Below the pieces are notes generated by a model that had not been told where the DNA came from, made no database searches, and saw only the letters and a program-made list of their open reading frames with translations. This document shows positions 1 to 7,246 of a stretch of 47,353 nt of DNA, piece after piece (within the stretch, counting starts at the first letter, position 1; each line of letters starts with the position of its first letter). Source of the stretch: an uncultured Prevotellaceae bacterium (lineage in GTDB: Bacteria; Bacteroidota; Bacteroidia; Bacteroidales; Bacteroidaceae); assembly GCA_902768785.1 (NCBI GenBank), contig CACXMM010000022.1, positions 1 to 47,353 on the forward strand, written 5' to 3'. A program made the position numbers and the translations under genes.

Positions 1-1
1 T

Positions 2-1516
2 ATGAAGAAATTAGCAATCATATTGACTATCATCCTGGGACTGGCCACGACATCCTGCGACAGCTATCTGGACATCAACCAGGATCCCAACTCTCCCACC
101 GAGGAGAACATGAACACCAGCATCCTGCTGCCTGCAGCCGAGATGGGTATCGCCGCAACCTACGGCAACCTGCTCCGCATCCCCGCAGGATACTTCGCAC
201 AGCACTATTCACACATGTTCGGTACATCCAACTATGTGGACTACTCACAGTTCGAGATGTCTCCCGTGCGCTCAGGATCTGCCTACTCACAGATCAACCG
301 CGTGGGACTGAAGAACCTGCAGACCATCCTCTCACTGGCTGAGAAGAACGAGGAATGGGGCACCTACCTCGCTGCCACCACCCTGCGCTGCTTCGCACTG
401 CAGGCACTCGTTGACTGCTACGGCAGCATCCCCTATTCCGAGGCACTCGACATCAGCAACCCCTCACCCAAATACGACGAGGGTGCCGACGTCTATGCCG
501 GTCTGATCGAGGAACTCGACAACGCACTCGCCAAGGCCAACCCCAACGACCCCGTGGCCACCAACTTCCTCTTCCAGGGACAGAAGGCTGCCAGCTGGAT
601 CAAGTTCGCCAATGCCCTGAAGCTGAAGATCCTCAGCCGTGAGAGCGGCGCCGTGAGCGTGGACTCACAGATCGGTGCACTCATCGCTGAGAACAACTTC
701 CCCACAGCGGATGTGGCCTACACAGACTGCTGGAGCAACGAGACAGGACAGATGAACCCCTACTACTCTGAGGAGTTCTCCACCGCCTTCGGTTCCACAC
801 AGATCAACGTAACGGCCAACATGGCTATCATCGGCACCATGCTGCAGAAGAACGCCAGCGGTGAGGTCATCTACCAGGATCCGCGTCTGGAAGCCTTCTT
901 CGATGCCAACAGCAGCGGTGAGTATGTAGGTGGTGTCTCTGGTACGAACTTCAGCACCTCCGGCAACTACAAGGCTGCCTACTGGTGCCGTCCCGCCATG
1001 GCCTACAACTCTCCTGTCTATCTCATCCAGGTGGCAGAGACCGAGTTCTTCATCGCCGAGTACTATGCCCGTCAGAACAACGCCGCACAGGCCGAGGCTC
1101 ACTACAATGCCGCCATCGAGGCTTCCTGCGCATCAGCAGGCGTCGGCGGAGCAGATGCAGTGATTGCACAGTTCCCCTACAATCAGGGCAACTACAAGCA
1201 GGCCATCGGTATCTCCAAGTGGGTTGCCCTCGCAGGCACCAACAACTTCGAGTCTTGGTGCGAGATGCGCCGTCTGAAGTATCCGACATTCGGCAACCAA
1301 ACGGGAGCCACCCTGTACAACAGCACGGAAGACAAGCTCAAACCCGAAATCTACACACCGGGAACCCTCTACACGCCGATCGCAGTCTTTGACAAGGTGG
1401 GCAGCAACATGATCATCCAGCGCTGGCCCTATCCGCAGGCTTCTACGTCAAGTAACTCGAACGCTCCGAAGTTCGACGACTCAGAATACAAGGTTCCACC
1501 GTTCTGGGGTAAGTAA
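2..1516 (+). CDS. SusD/RagB-family outer-membrane lipoprotein (SusD-like_2 type)
   Basis: A 504-residue protein with a lipoprotein signal peptide: hydrophobic stretch to about residue 18, then lipobox TTSC with Cys19. It is followed by the N-terminal SusD motif DSYLDINQDPNSPT. SusD proteins cap a TonB-dependent SusC channel at the cell surface and bind oligosaccharide. The whole sequence fits the SusD/RagB nutrient-binding branch (PF12771-like), including the late NFESWCEMRR motif and a C-terminal PFWGK-type end. The ATG lies at the second base of the window, so the partner susC should lie just upstream, outside it. It is followed within 30 bp by a DUF5012-type gene and then a lipid-binding-type gene, a common PUL tail. 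The substrate cannot be read from the sequence. Confidence 0.93.
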   Translation: MKKLAIILTIILGLATTSCDSYLDINQDPNSPTEENMNTSILLPAAEMGIAATYGNLLRIPAGYFAQHYSHMFGTSNYVDYSQFEMSPVRSGSAYSQINRVGLKNLQTILSLAEKNEEWGTYLAATTLRCFALQALVDCYGSIPYSEALDISNPSPKYDEGADVYAGLIEELDNALAKANPNDPVATNFLFQGQKAASWIKFANALKLKILSRESGAVSVDSQIGALIAENNFPTADVAYTDCWSNETGQMNPYYSEEFSTAFGSTQINVTANMAIIGTMLQKNASGEVIYQDPRLEAFFDANSSGEYVGGVSGTNFSTSGNYKAAYWCRPAMAYNSPVYLIQVAETEFFIAEYYARQNNAAQAEAHYNAAIEASCASAGVGGADAVIAQFPYNQGNYKQAIGISKWVALAGTNNFESWCEMRRLKYPTFGNQTGATLYNSTEDKLKPEIYTPGTLYTPIAVFDKVGSNMIIQRWPYPQASTSSNSNAPKFDDSEYKVPPFWGK

Positions 1517-1546
1517 TTGATAATTGAAATTTGATAACAGGAAATT

Positions 1547-2255
1547 ATGAAAAAGAACATATTTTTCGCAATGATGCTCGCTTTGGTCAGCTTCGCTCTG
1601 ACCAGCTGCGGCGACAAGGAGACGGAAGGACTGAGTCGCTTCACCTACTACCCCCTACTACCCACTGCTTGAGCTTGAGGGCGAGAGCTATATGGTGGTT
1701 GGCAAGGGAACGAACTTCCAGGATCCTGGCTTCTCCGCCACCCTCAACGGTGAGGATGTAAGCAGCCAGGTAACCGTAAGCAGCAATGTCAATACCAATA
1801 AGAGCGGTGTCTATACCGTGGTCTATTCCATCAAGAACGAAGACGGCATCGCCGCCAACGCCAAGCGCACCGTGGTGGTTCTCGACCTGAACAGCAAGGT
1901 GGAGGGATTCTACCAGATCACCCCCGACAGCTACCGTCTGCGCCAGGGCGCACAGGTGGCCTACGGAAGCCCCTTCGAGATGCTCATCATCGACAACGGT
2001 GACGGTACCTACAACGTGGACGACCTCCTGGGCGGCTGGTACTGCCAGCGCGCAGGCTACGGCACCAACTACGCCATGGCAGGTGTCATCAGCATTGCCG
2101 GCGACGGTACGGTGACCTGTCTGGAAAACGGCGTTCCCGGATGGGGCGACGAAGCCGATGCCTTCGAGGGTACGTTTGACGCTGCCACCTCCACCCTTAA
2201 CATGAAGGTGACCTATGCAGCAATGGACTTTGTACAAACATGGGTAAAAGAATAA
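1547..2255 (+). pseudogene. DUF5012-type PUL lipoprotein, frameshifted by a 10-bp tandem duplication
   Basis: ATG at 1547 opens a lipoprotein signal (lipobox LTSC) and reads to TGA at 1670. The rest of the protein continues in another frame from about 1665 to the stop at 2255: VVGKGTNFQDPGFSATLNG, then Ig-like and barrel-like sequence ending FVQTWVKE. At the break, CTACTACCCC (1645-1654) is followed directly by CTACTACCCA (1655-1664). Removing one 10-bp copy joins the frames as FTYYPLLELEGES, which matches how this family normally reads at that point. Intact relatives are surface lipoproteins encoded after SusD in PULs (DUF5012 / BT_2262 type) and are presumed glycan binders. Either a real frameshift or an assembly error. 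Spacing to both neighbours is normal, so it was part of the operon. Confidence 0.85.
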
Positions 2256-2261
2256 ACGATT

Positions 2262-2795
2262 ATGAAGAAAATATTATATTTTGCAGCACTGCTCTTCTGC
2301 GTAGGACTCACCTCCTGCGAGAAGGAAGATATTGGCGGTACAGCTACCGAGGCGATGGCAGGCCACTGGTACGTTACAGTTGATGCAGCTGATGAAAGCG
2401 GCAACGTGGTACCAGGTTTGGAAGACCCCTTCAGTTTAGGGCGTATTCACATGATTACCAACAACACCGCTGCCAACAACCCCAACGAGATGGTGGTCAA
2501 CGACCTCGGTAACTTCTGGGAATTCAAGGTGAAGGTGAACTGCGACCAGAAAGCGCTGACATTCCAAACCAATACCAGCGAGAACAACAACCTCTGGGCT
2601 GGTTACGAGGACATCAACGTGACCATTTCCGGGGGAAAGATCCTCCCGAAGGCTGGTCGTCAGAACAACGGCTCTCCTGCCGACTCCATCGTGTTCTATG
2701 TATCCTTCAGCGACGATGGCTATCCCGCTGCCTACGGTTACAAGAACTACAGGGTGAGCGGCATCCGCTACTCAGGACTGAAAGAGAACGATTAA
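2262..2795 (+). CDS. PUL-associated lipoprotein of the lipid-binding (PF12888) type
   Basis: A 177-residue lipoprotein: signal MKKILYFAALLFCVGLTSC with Cys19 as the lipidation site, then a compact beta-rich domain (AGHWYVTVDA, LGNFWEFKVKVNCD, SIVFYVSFSDDGYPAAYGY). This pattern resembles the Bacteroidetes family named lipid-binding putative hydrolase, routinely found after SusD and DUF5012 genes. The name comes from structure-based guesswork and no enzymatic activity is evident; no catalytic triad can be picked out by eye. It starts 6 bp after the DUF5012-type gene and is the last gene before a strong terminator, so it ends the operon. Presumed cell-surface location. Confidence 0.75.
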   Translation: MKKILYFAALLFCVGLTSCEKEDIGGTATEAMAGHWYVTVDAADESGNVVPGLEDPFSLGRIHMITNNTAANNPNEMVVNDLGNFWEFKVKVNCDQKALTFQTNTSENNNLWAGYEDINVTISGGKILPKAGRQNNGSPADSIVFYVSFSDDGYPAAYGYKNYRVSGIRYSGLKEND

Positions 2796-2799
2796 AAGA

Positions 2800-2895
2800 A
2801 TTGAAGAGTTGAAGAATTGAAAAATTGAAGAATTGAAGAATTGAAGGATTGAAAAATTGAAGTTCTAAAATTCTAAGATTCTAATATTCTAAAAT
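2800..2895. repeat. AT-rich tandem repeats (ATTGAAGAA and ATTCTAA types)
   Basis: Two adjacent short-period arrays fill the space after the 2795 stop. The first is about eight imperfect 9-bp copies of ATTGAAGAA (variants with AAA, GAG and AGG), to about 2860. The second has four copies of ATTCTAA-like sequence with 8-10 bp period (about 2862-2895). No ORF or promoter is visible in it. It sits between the PUL tail and the terminator hairpin. Confidence 0.8.
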
Positions 2896-2899
2896 CATA

Positions 2900-2931
2900 A
2901 AAAGCAGCTGACCACACGGTCGGCTGCTTTT
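2900..2931. terminator. Bidirectional intrinsic terminator
   Basis: A 14-bp stem (2900-2913 with 2918-2931, one G-U pair) with loop ACAC. Both arms begin or end in four A or T, giving a U-run in either direction (TTTTCTTTTCC on the plus strand). It lies between convergent genes, the lipid-binding-type lipoprotein (+) and the M6 protease (-), and can serve both. Confidence 0.9.
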
Positions 2932-2948
2932 CTTTTCCCCGTTTCTGA

Positions 2949-5081
2949 TTACCGCACAATCTTACGGCCGTTGATGAGATAGATGCCGGGGGGGAGGGAG
3001 GTGTCATCGGGTACAGGAATACCCTCCAAGGTATAGATTCCTGTTTTTTTCATCTCCGGCAATTCTTCATCTATCCCTGTAGCGACCCCACCTGTACGTT
3101 TAATGATTACCTCGTCCAAGAAGAACCGCCTGCTGTTCCCATAAAGCAACAGTTTTACATAACCCCTGCCCTTGATTGTGACATGGTGTTCATTCCACTG
3201 GTTGTTCTTCATCACATCAAATATCTGTTGCGATAGCGAAGCCGACCCACTCTCCACTGAGAGCCAGATAAAGTTCTCATCGTTGCCCCAAGGAGCGGCT
3301 AAGAATGTCATCTCATAGCTGCCGTTTAGATAAATCGGCGGTGTAATGGCCATGCCATGAGCCGAGGTGGTGCCGAACTTCGCACACTGATTAGCCCCAA
3401 AGGGTTTGTTTCCTGACCACCCTCCATGATCGGGGACGAACCTTGCCAAGGCGATATTTCCACTCCACTTGTCATCGTTTCCACCCTTCCCACTGTTCTG
3501 ATTGAAACTTTCATAAAAAACAGTATCATCTAGAGGATTTGGCAGGCCACCTTCTCCCAACGGGGAGAAATGGAAAGAAACGGTGCCTTCCTGCTGACGG
3601 ATATGTGTAAGTGACATCGGCATGAAATAATCATCGTTCACACTCTGATGATAGAGGGTGGCTGCTGGAGAAGACAAAGACGTCAGACTGTCATTGTCAG
3701 CCCATGGATACGTATCACCACTCAACGCTCTGAGCGAGGTACCGATTTCGTTATCAGCATGGTATATGGTACATCGCTGGTGATCGGGTATAGTGTTCAC
3801 CCTATTCATCTGCCATACCTCATCGTTCTCATCCACATGGATAATCAAAAGACCGTTTCCTGGCAAGGCCTCATCCCATCCCGTGGGCTGACGATTCTCC
3901 AACAGATAGTATTCATTGGGGGCATTGGCATTATAGATGATGTATGTTTTCCCCTGCTGCGAGAGTGCTCTCATATCTGTTACATCTTGTTCACGGGTGA
4001 GTTCAACCGGTTGCTGCCATCCACACACCATTCGCTCATAACTGGTGAAGGAACAAGGGGTGAAGCCGTTGTTATTATAACAACCCTCGTCCATGATATC
4101 CCACATTGACATACCGAAACAGCCGTTTCCCATTGTGTCGTACATATCAGGGAGACCCAAGCAGTGGGAGAACTCATGACAAAGGGTACCTATACCTTCA
4201 ATAGCCTTATTAACACTCAACTCGGAGCAACAGGCATAAGTAGAAATCGTCATCCCATCAAGGGTAAGGCTATGGCCGTAGTCACCATCCTCCAGTTGGA
4301 ACTCATGCGGCCAGATAGTGTCCTCATCGTCACAGCAATGCTCACCCTGCCCGGCAAAAAGGACCACAACCTGCTCCACCTCTCCGTCTCCGTCCCAGTC
4401 GTAGTCGGCAAAATCCACCTCTTTTGCAGCCAGTTTACAGGCCTCTGCTATCATTTCCCCAGCACGGATATCCAAACCATCAGCATCATTCTCACCATAG
4501 TAGGCATAGTTCATGGAAAGCGGTACAGGACCCACCACATCAAAGTCTATGAGAAACTGTCCGCCGCTTTGATCCTTGAAGTAGTCGTGTACACTTCCCT
4601 TAAAACCCAATTCATGCACAAAATCCTCTTCGTTGGCAATCCGCTCATAGAGTTCTCTCGTATGATCCTTTTCAAAGCAACAGTCGGCGAATGATGCAAG
4701 GATGATGAGACCACGTCGGGGAGCCAAACCTTGCCCCTCCCTGAGGAGGGGATTTGTGGAGTGAGGAGTGTGGAGTGTGGAGTGAGAATACCTTCGTGTA
4801 TTGCGCCGTTTGCTCCAATCCTTTTCCTCTATCTTCTCCCATATCTCCGTATCATTTACTCCACACTCCTCACTACACACTCCTCGAGTATCTCCACGAA
4901 GAACGTATCTCTGACAAAGGGAATCCTCCCACCAATGATAGTTCTCGTCACCGCGCAGTTCCACCCTGACTGAAGAACCATCAGACAAATGAATCACTCG
5001 CCATTGTCCACGTCGCGCAGGCACTGCTGTTACGGTCATGGCAATAATAAACCCTAAAATAATGAAAGCATGTCTTTTCAT
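2949..5081 (-). CDS. Secreted M6-family metalloprotease
   Basis: About 710 residues. I chose ATG at 5081 (MKRHAFIILGF) because it starts a clean signal peptide ending near AVPA; an upstream in-frame ATG would add eight polar residues and place the start over the -7 box. The zinc motif HEFSHCLGLPD, with the M6-type GMSMWDIMD downstream, marks an immune-inhibitor-A-like M6 protease. A C-terminal jelly-roll-like domain follows, and the last 30 residues (GIYTLEGIPV ... GIYLINGRKIVR) look like the short C-terminal sorting tail of Bacteroidetes secreted proteins. Between the signal and catalytic regions, two segments (GVCSEECGVN and HSTLHTPHSTNPLLREGQG) are encoded by an invading DNA repeat. It has its own promoter at 5103-5134. 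Probably extracellular protein degradation. Confidence 0.88.
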   Translation of the reverse strand: MKRHAFIILGFIIAMTVTAVPARRGQWRVIHLSDGSSVRVELRGDENYHWWEDSLCQRYVLRGDTRGVCSEECGVNDTEIWEKIEEKDWSKRRNTRRYSHSTLHTPHSTNPLLREGQGLAPRRGLIILASFADCCFEKDHTRELYERIANEEDFVHELGFKGSVHDYFKDQSGGQFLIDFDVVGPVPLSMNYAYYGENDADGLDIRAGEMIAEACKLAAKEVDFADYDWDGDGEVEQVVVLFAGQGEHCCDDEDTIWPHEFQLEDGDYGHSLTLDGMTISTYACCSELSVNKAIEGIGTLCHEFSHCLGLPDMYDTMGNGCFGMSMWDIMDEGCYNNNGFTPCSFTSYERMVCGWQQPVELTREQDVTDMRALSQQGKTYIIYNANAPNEYYLLENRQPTGWDEALPGNGLLIIHVDENDEVWQMNRVNTIPDHQRCTIYHADNEIGTSLRALSGDTYPWADNDSLTSLSSPAATLYHQSVNDDYFMPMSLTHIRQQEGTVSFHFSPLGEGGLPNPLDDTVFYESFNQNSGKGGNDDKWSGNIALARFVPDHGGWSGNKPFGANQCAKFGTTSAHGMAITPPIYLNGSYEMTFLAAPWGNDENFIWLSVESGSASLSQQIFDVMKNNQWNEHHVTIKGRGYVKLLLYGNSRRFFLDEVIIKRTGGVATGIDEELPEMKKTGIYTLEGIPVPDDTSLPPGIYLINGRKIVR
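4733..4893. repeat. GTGTGGAGTGAGGA-family repeat, inverted pair inside the M6 gene
   Basis: The left arm (about 4754-4787) holds G/T-rich units in plus orientation. A 70-bp spacer follows (4788-4857), and then the reverse-complement units (about 4858-4887) ending in CTCGAG. A short palindrome, CCCCTCC ... GGAGGGG (4734-4751), adjoins the left arm. The same inverted layout occurs between rnhB and the WYL gene. Both arms stay in the reading frame of the protease. Confidence 0.85.
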
Positions 5082-5102
5082 AATACTGACTTTTATATGT
5101 TG

Positions 5103-5134
5103 CAAAGGTACGAATAAGTGAGGACAAAACCAAA
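5103..5134 (-). promoter_or_regulatory. Bacteroidetes-type promoter of the M6 protease gene
   Basis: On the minus strand, -33 TTTG (5131-5134) and -7 TACCTTTG (5103-5110) are 20 bp apart. The likely start is near 5096, giving a leader of only about 15 nt before ATG at 5081. Confidence 0.75.
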
Positions 5135-5171
5135 GAAAAGATCGTTTTCTTTGACTTGTCGGACAGAAAAA

Positions 5172-5202
5172 TGTAACAATGTAACAGCTTTATATTGTTA
5201 CA
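5172..5202. promoter_or_regulatory. Inverted repeat, candidate operator upstream of the M6 protease
   Basis: TGTAACAAT (5172-5180) and its exact reverse complement ATTGTTACA (5194-5202) are separated by 13 bp and end about 40 bp upstream of the -33 element. An additional GTAAC lies at 5181-5185. A role as a regulator site is inferred; a hairpin is the alternative. Confidence 0.5.
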
Positions 5203-5300
5203 AATTCGACATACGCTTCATATAAGGTACAAAACGTATGATTAACAAGGTGAAACTCCCAATAAATGAAGGATAGAATGCCTGTTTTTCCATCGGTTGC

Positions 5301-5380
5301 CTATACCCAAACGATCATGTGACTATACCCAAACGATCGTGTGCCTATACCCAAACGATTATTCGGCAATACCCAATCTG
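5301..5380. repeat. 22-bp direct repeats (CTATACCCAAACGATC core)
   Basis: Three units at exactly 22-bp spacing begin at 5301, 5323 and 5345 and share CTATACCCAAACGAT. A fourth degenerate copy (CAATACCC) begins at 5367. They lie in the 315-bp gap between the WYL gene stop and the M6 protease start. The 22-bp period is two helical turns, which suits a protein bound in tandem on one DNA face. No ORF covers this gap. Confidence 0.8.
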
Positions 5381-5396
5381 AAACGCGGTTGAGGAG

Positions 5397-6296
5397 TTAT
5401 TTGTTTAGATAGCCCTTGATCTTCTCCTGCAAATACGCTATGAAGTCGGGAGAACCGAGGACCTCGATGTCGTCGTAGAGGCCTAAGACGAAGCGGCCGA
5501 TGCCGCGGTACTCGCAGACATCCATGGAAAGGAGCCAGTGCTTGTCGTCCTCCTGACGGAACAGGGGGCGCGACAGGGGATACTCCTCGATCATGAGGTT
5601 ATGGGCTAAGGTGCCCATGCGCAGCGTCACGGGGAGACGCTGCTCACCGCTGAACATAAAGATGTCGGTGAACATCTCACGATGCTCCGACTCATGCTGC
5701 CAGCTGTCAAGGAGACGCTCCACCTGCTGGATACGCGCCACCTTGAACGTCTTGTTCTGCCCGGAGGCAGGCTCATAGCAGCGCACCTCGTTGTTGTTGT
5801 CCATCAGGAGGAAGGGCTCGACGAGACGGTCACGGCGCGTGCGGCCGTGGGGAGAGGAATAGTCCTTGAGCACCACCATCTGCTTGTAGAGGATGGCTTC
5901 GTGCAGCTGACTGATGATGAGGGCCCGCTGGTCGTCGGTGTGACTGTCGTTGAGGATCTGGTAGTCGATGTGGGCGCTGAGCTTCTCCCGCAGTCGGGCG
6001 ACGACGGCGTTCTGCTCATCGACCTTGTCCAACAGGCGGCGCAGCACGATGAGCTCCGCCTCGGTGAACGACACGCGGTCGATGAGACGTTTGAAGAAGG
6101 GTGACTCACGGTCGATGCTGTAGTATCCACCGGACTTGTTGACGATGAAGCCGCAGTCGCGGAAGAAGTCCAGGTAATAGTAACAGTTCCTACGGGAGAT
6201 ACCCAGCCGTTCGCAGATATCTTCCACTCGCTGTCCACGGCTACCCGCCAGTAACAACAGCATGTCCAGTTCTCGTTCTAATTTATCGTGACGCAT
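5397..6296 (-). CDS. WYL-domain transcriptional regulator
   Basis: 299 residues. Residues 1-65 form a DeoR/HTH_11-like winged helix (RVEDICERLGISRRNCYYYLDFFRDCGFIV). The middle is helical, and the rest matches the WYL sensor domain (VVLKDYSSPHGRTRRDRLVEP, then VRCYEPASGQNKTFKVARI). The C-terminal part (FVLGLYDDIEVLGSPDFIAYL) is the WCX-type extension of these regulators. Family members bind DNA and sense nucleotides or other small ligands, often in stress or defence settings. Its upstream region is entirely the G/T-rich repeat array, so no ordinary promoter is visible. The 22-bp repeats just beyond its 3' end are a possible target, by proximity only. Confidence 0.88.
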   Translation of the reverse strand: MRHDKLERELDMLLLLAGSRGQRVEDICERLGISRRNCYYYLDFFRDCGFIVNKSGGYYSIDRESPFFKRLIDRVSFTEAELIVLRRLLDKVDEQNAVVARLREKLSAHIDYQILNDSHTDDQRALIISQLHEAILYKQMVVLKDYSSPHGRTRRDRLVEPFLLMDNNNEVRCYEPASGQNKTFKVARIQQVERLLDSWQHESEHREMFTDIFMFSGEQRLPVTLRMGTLAHNLMIEEYPLSRPLFRQEDDKHWLLSMDVCEYRGIGRFVLGLYDDIEVLGSPDFIAYLQEKIKGYLNK

Positions 6297-6320
6297 GGTT
6301 TTTTATTTTAGAGGAAGGAT

Positions 6321-6590
6321 TTTTCGAGGAGTGTGGAATTTTCGAGGAGTGTGGAATTTTCGAGGAGTGTGGAGTGAGGAGTGTGGAGTGAGATATGTTT
6401 TAAGAACAAGTGACTTTGTATATGATAACAGTATCTCTGTACTATTCTCACTCCACACTCCTCACTCCACACTCCTCACTCCACACTCCTCACTCCTCAC
6501 TCCTCACTCCACACTCCTCACTCCACACTCCTCACTCCACACTCCTCACTCCACACTCCTCGAAAATTCCACACTCCTCACTCCACAAAG
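6321..6590. repeat. Inverted array of GTGTGGAGTGAGGA-family repeats
   Basis: The left arm has two 18-bp units (TTTTCGAGGAGTGTGGAA, 6321-6338 and 6339-6356) followed by about two 14-bp GTGTGGAGTGAGGA units, to 6393. A 53-bp AT-rich spacer follows (6394-6446). The right arm (6447-about 6588) carries about nine reverse-complement units, including an 18-bp TTCGAGGAGTGTGGAATT-type unit near its end. The array reaches into the 3' end of rnhB and supplies its last codons and stop. The arms could pair into a long imperfect hairpin. Confidence 0.9.
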
Positions 6591-7204
6591 TTCAAGGTAA
6601 GCTGCGTATCCCCCAAAAGATTGTAGGACTTGCGGTGATAGGGGGTGATGCCGTAGGCTTTGATGGCGGCGCGGTGCTTCTTCGTGGGATAGCCCTTGTT
6701 GCTCTTCCAGTCGTACTGCGGGTATTCCTCGGCTAACTGGTCCATGTAGTCATCACGGTAGGTCTTGGCGAGGATGCTGGCGGCAGCGATGGAGAGGTAC
6801 TTGGCGTCGCCTTTGACGATGGTGGAGTGTGGAATGTGGACTGTGGAGTGAGGGGGCGTGTAGGCTCTGAAGCGGTTGCCATCGACGATGATGGCCTCGG
6901 GACGCACCTGTAGCTGGTCGAGGGCGCGGTGCATGGCGAGGATGCTGGCGTTGAGGATATTGATCTTGTCAATCTCCTCGGGGGTGACGATGCCCACCGC
7001 CCAGGCGAGGGCATCACGCTGGATGATGTCCCGCAGCTGGTGACGTTTCTTGTCGGTGAGCTGCTTCGAGTCGTTCAGCTCCACGTTCTGGTAGTCGTCG
7101 GGGAAGATGACGGCGGCGGCATAGACGCTGCCTGCCAAGCAGCCACGACCTGCTTCGTCGCAGCCTGCTTCCACCAGTCCTTCGTAATAATGACTTGCTA
7201 ACAT
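6578..7204 (-). CDS. rnhB: Ribonuclease HII
   Basis: 208 residues. It removes ribonucleotides from DNA and cuts RNA of RNA-DNA hybrids in the cytoplasm. The catalytic motif DEAGRG is at about 17-22, LNDSKQL at about 44-50, IVDGNRF at about 105-111 and the KGDAKYLSIAAASILAKTYRD helix region at about 131-151, all in family order. Two oddities: between GNRFRAY and IVKGDAKY there is a loop TPPHSTVHIPHST encoded by the G/T-rich repeat (6821-6854), and the last residues VE plus TGA also lie in the repeat array. The active-site residues are kept, so the protein is probably functional. The first ATG at 7204 gives a normal N-terminus. Confidence 0.93.
   Translation of the reverse strand: MLASHYYEGLVEAGCDEAGRGCLAGSVYAAAVIFPDDYQNVELNDSKQLTDKKRHQLRDIIQRDALAWAVGIVTPEEIDKINILNASILAMHRALDQLQVRPEAIIVDGNRFRAYTPPHSTVHIPHSTIVKGDAKYLSIAAASILAKTYRDDYMDQLAEEYPQYDWKSNKGYPTKKHRAAIKAYGITPYHRKSYNLLGDTQLTLNFVE
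6821..6854. repeat. GTGTGGAGTGAGGA-family repeat inside rnhB
   Basis: About 34 bp of GTGTGGA-type units (GGTGGAGTGTGGAATG, then GACTGTGGAGTGAGGG) in the same orientation as the left arms of the other two loci. It is translated on the minus strand as PHSTVHIPHST in an RNase HII surface loop. Confidence 0.8.
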
Positions 7205-7246
7205 ATAAAGTGTTTCATGTTGTTTGTTCCCATCATTTTCACCCCA

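Noticed and set aside
6410-6736. ORF translating the G/T-rich repeats (TPHSSLH-type peptide)
   Set aside because: The repeat is open in several frames because its unit lacks stops; no promoter or family support.
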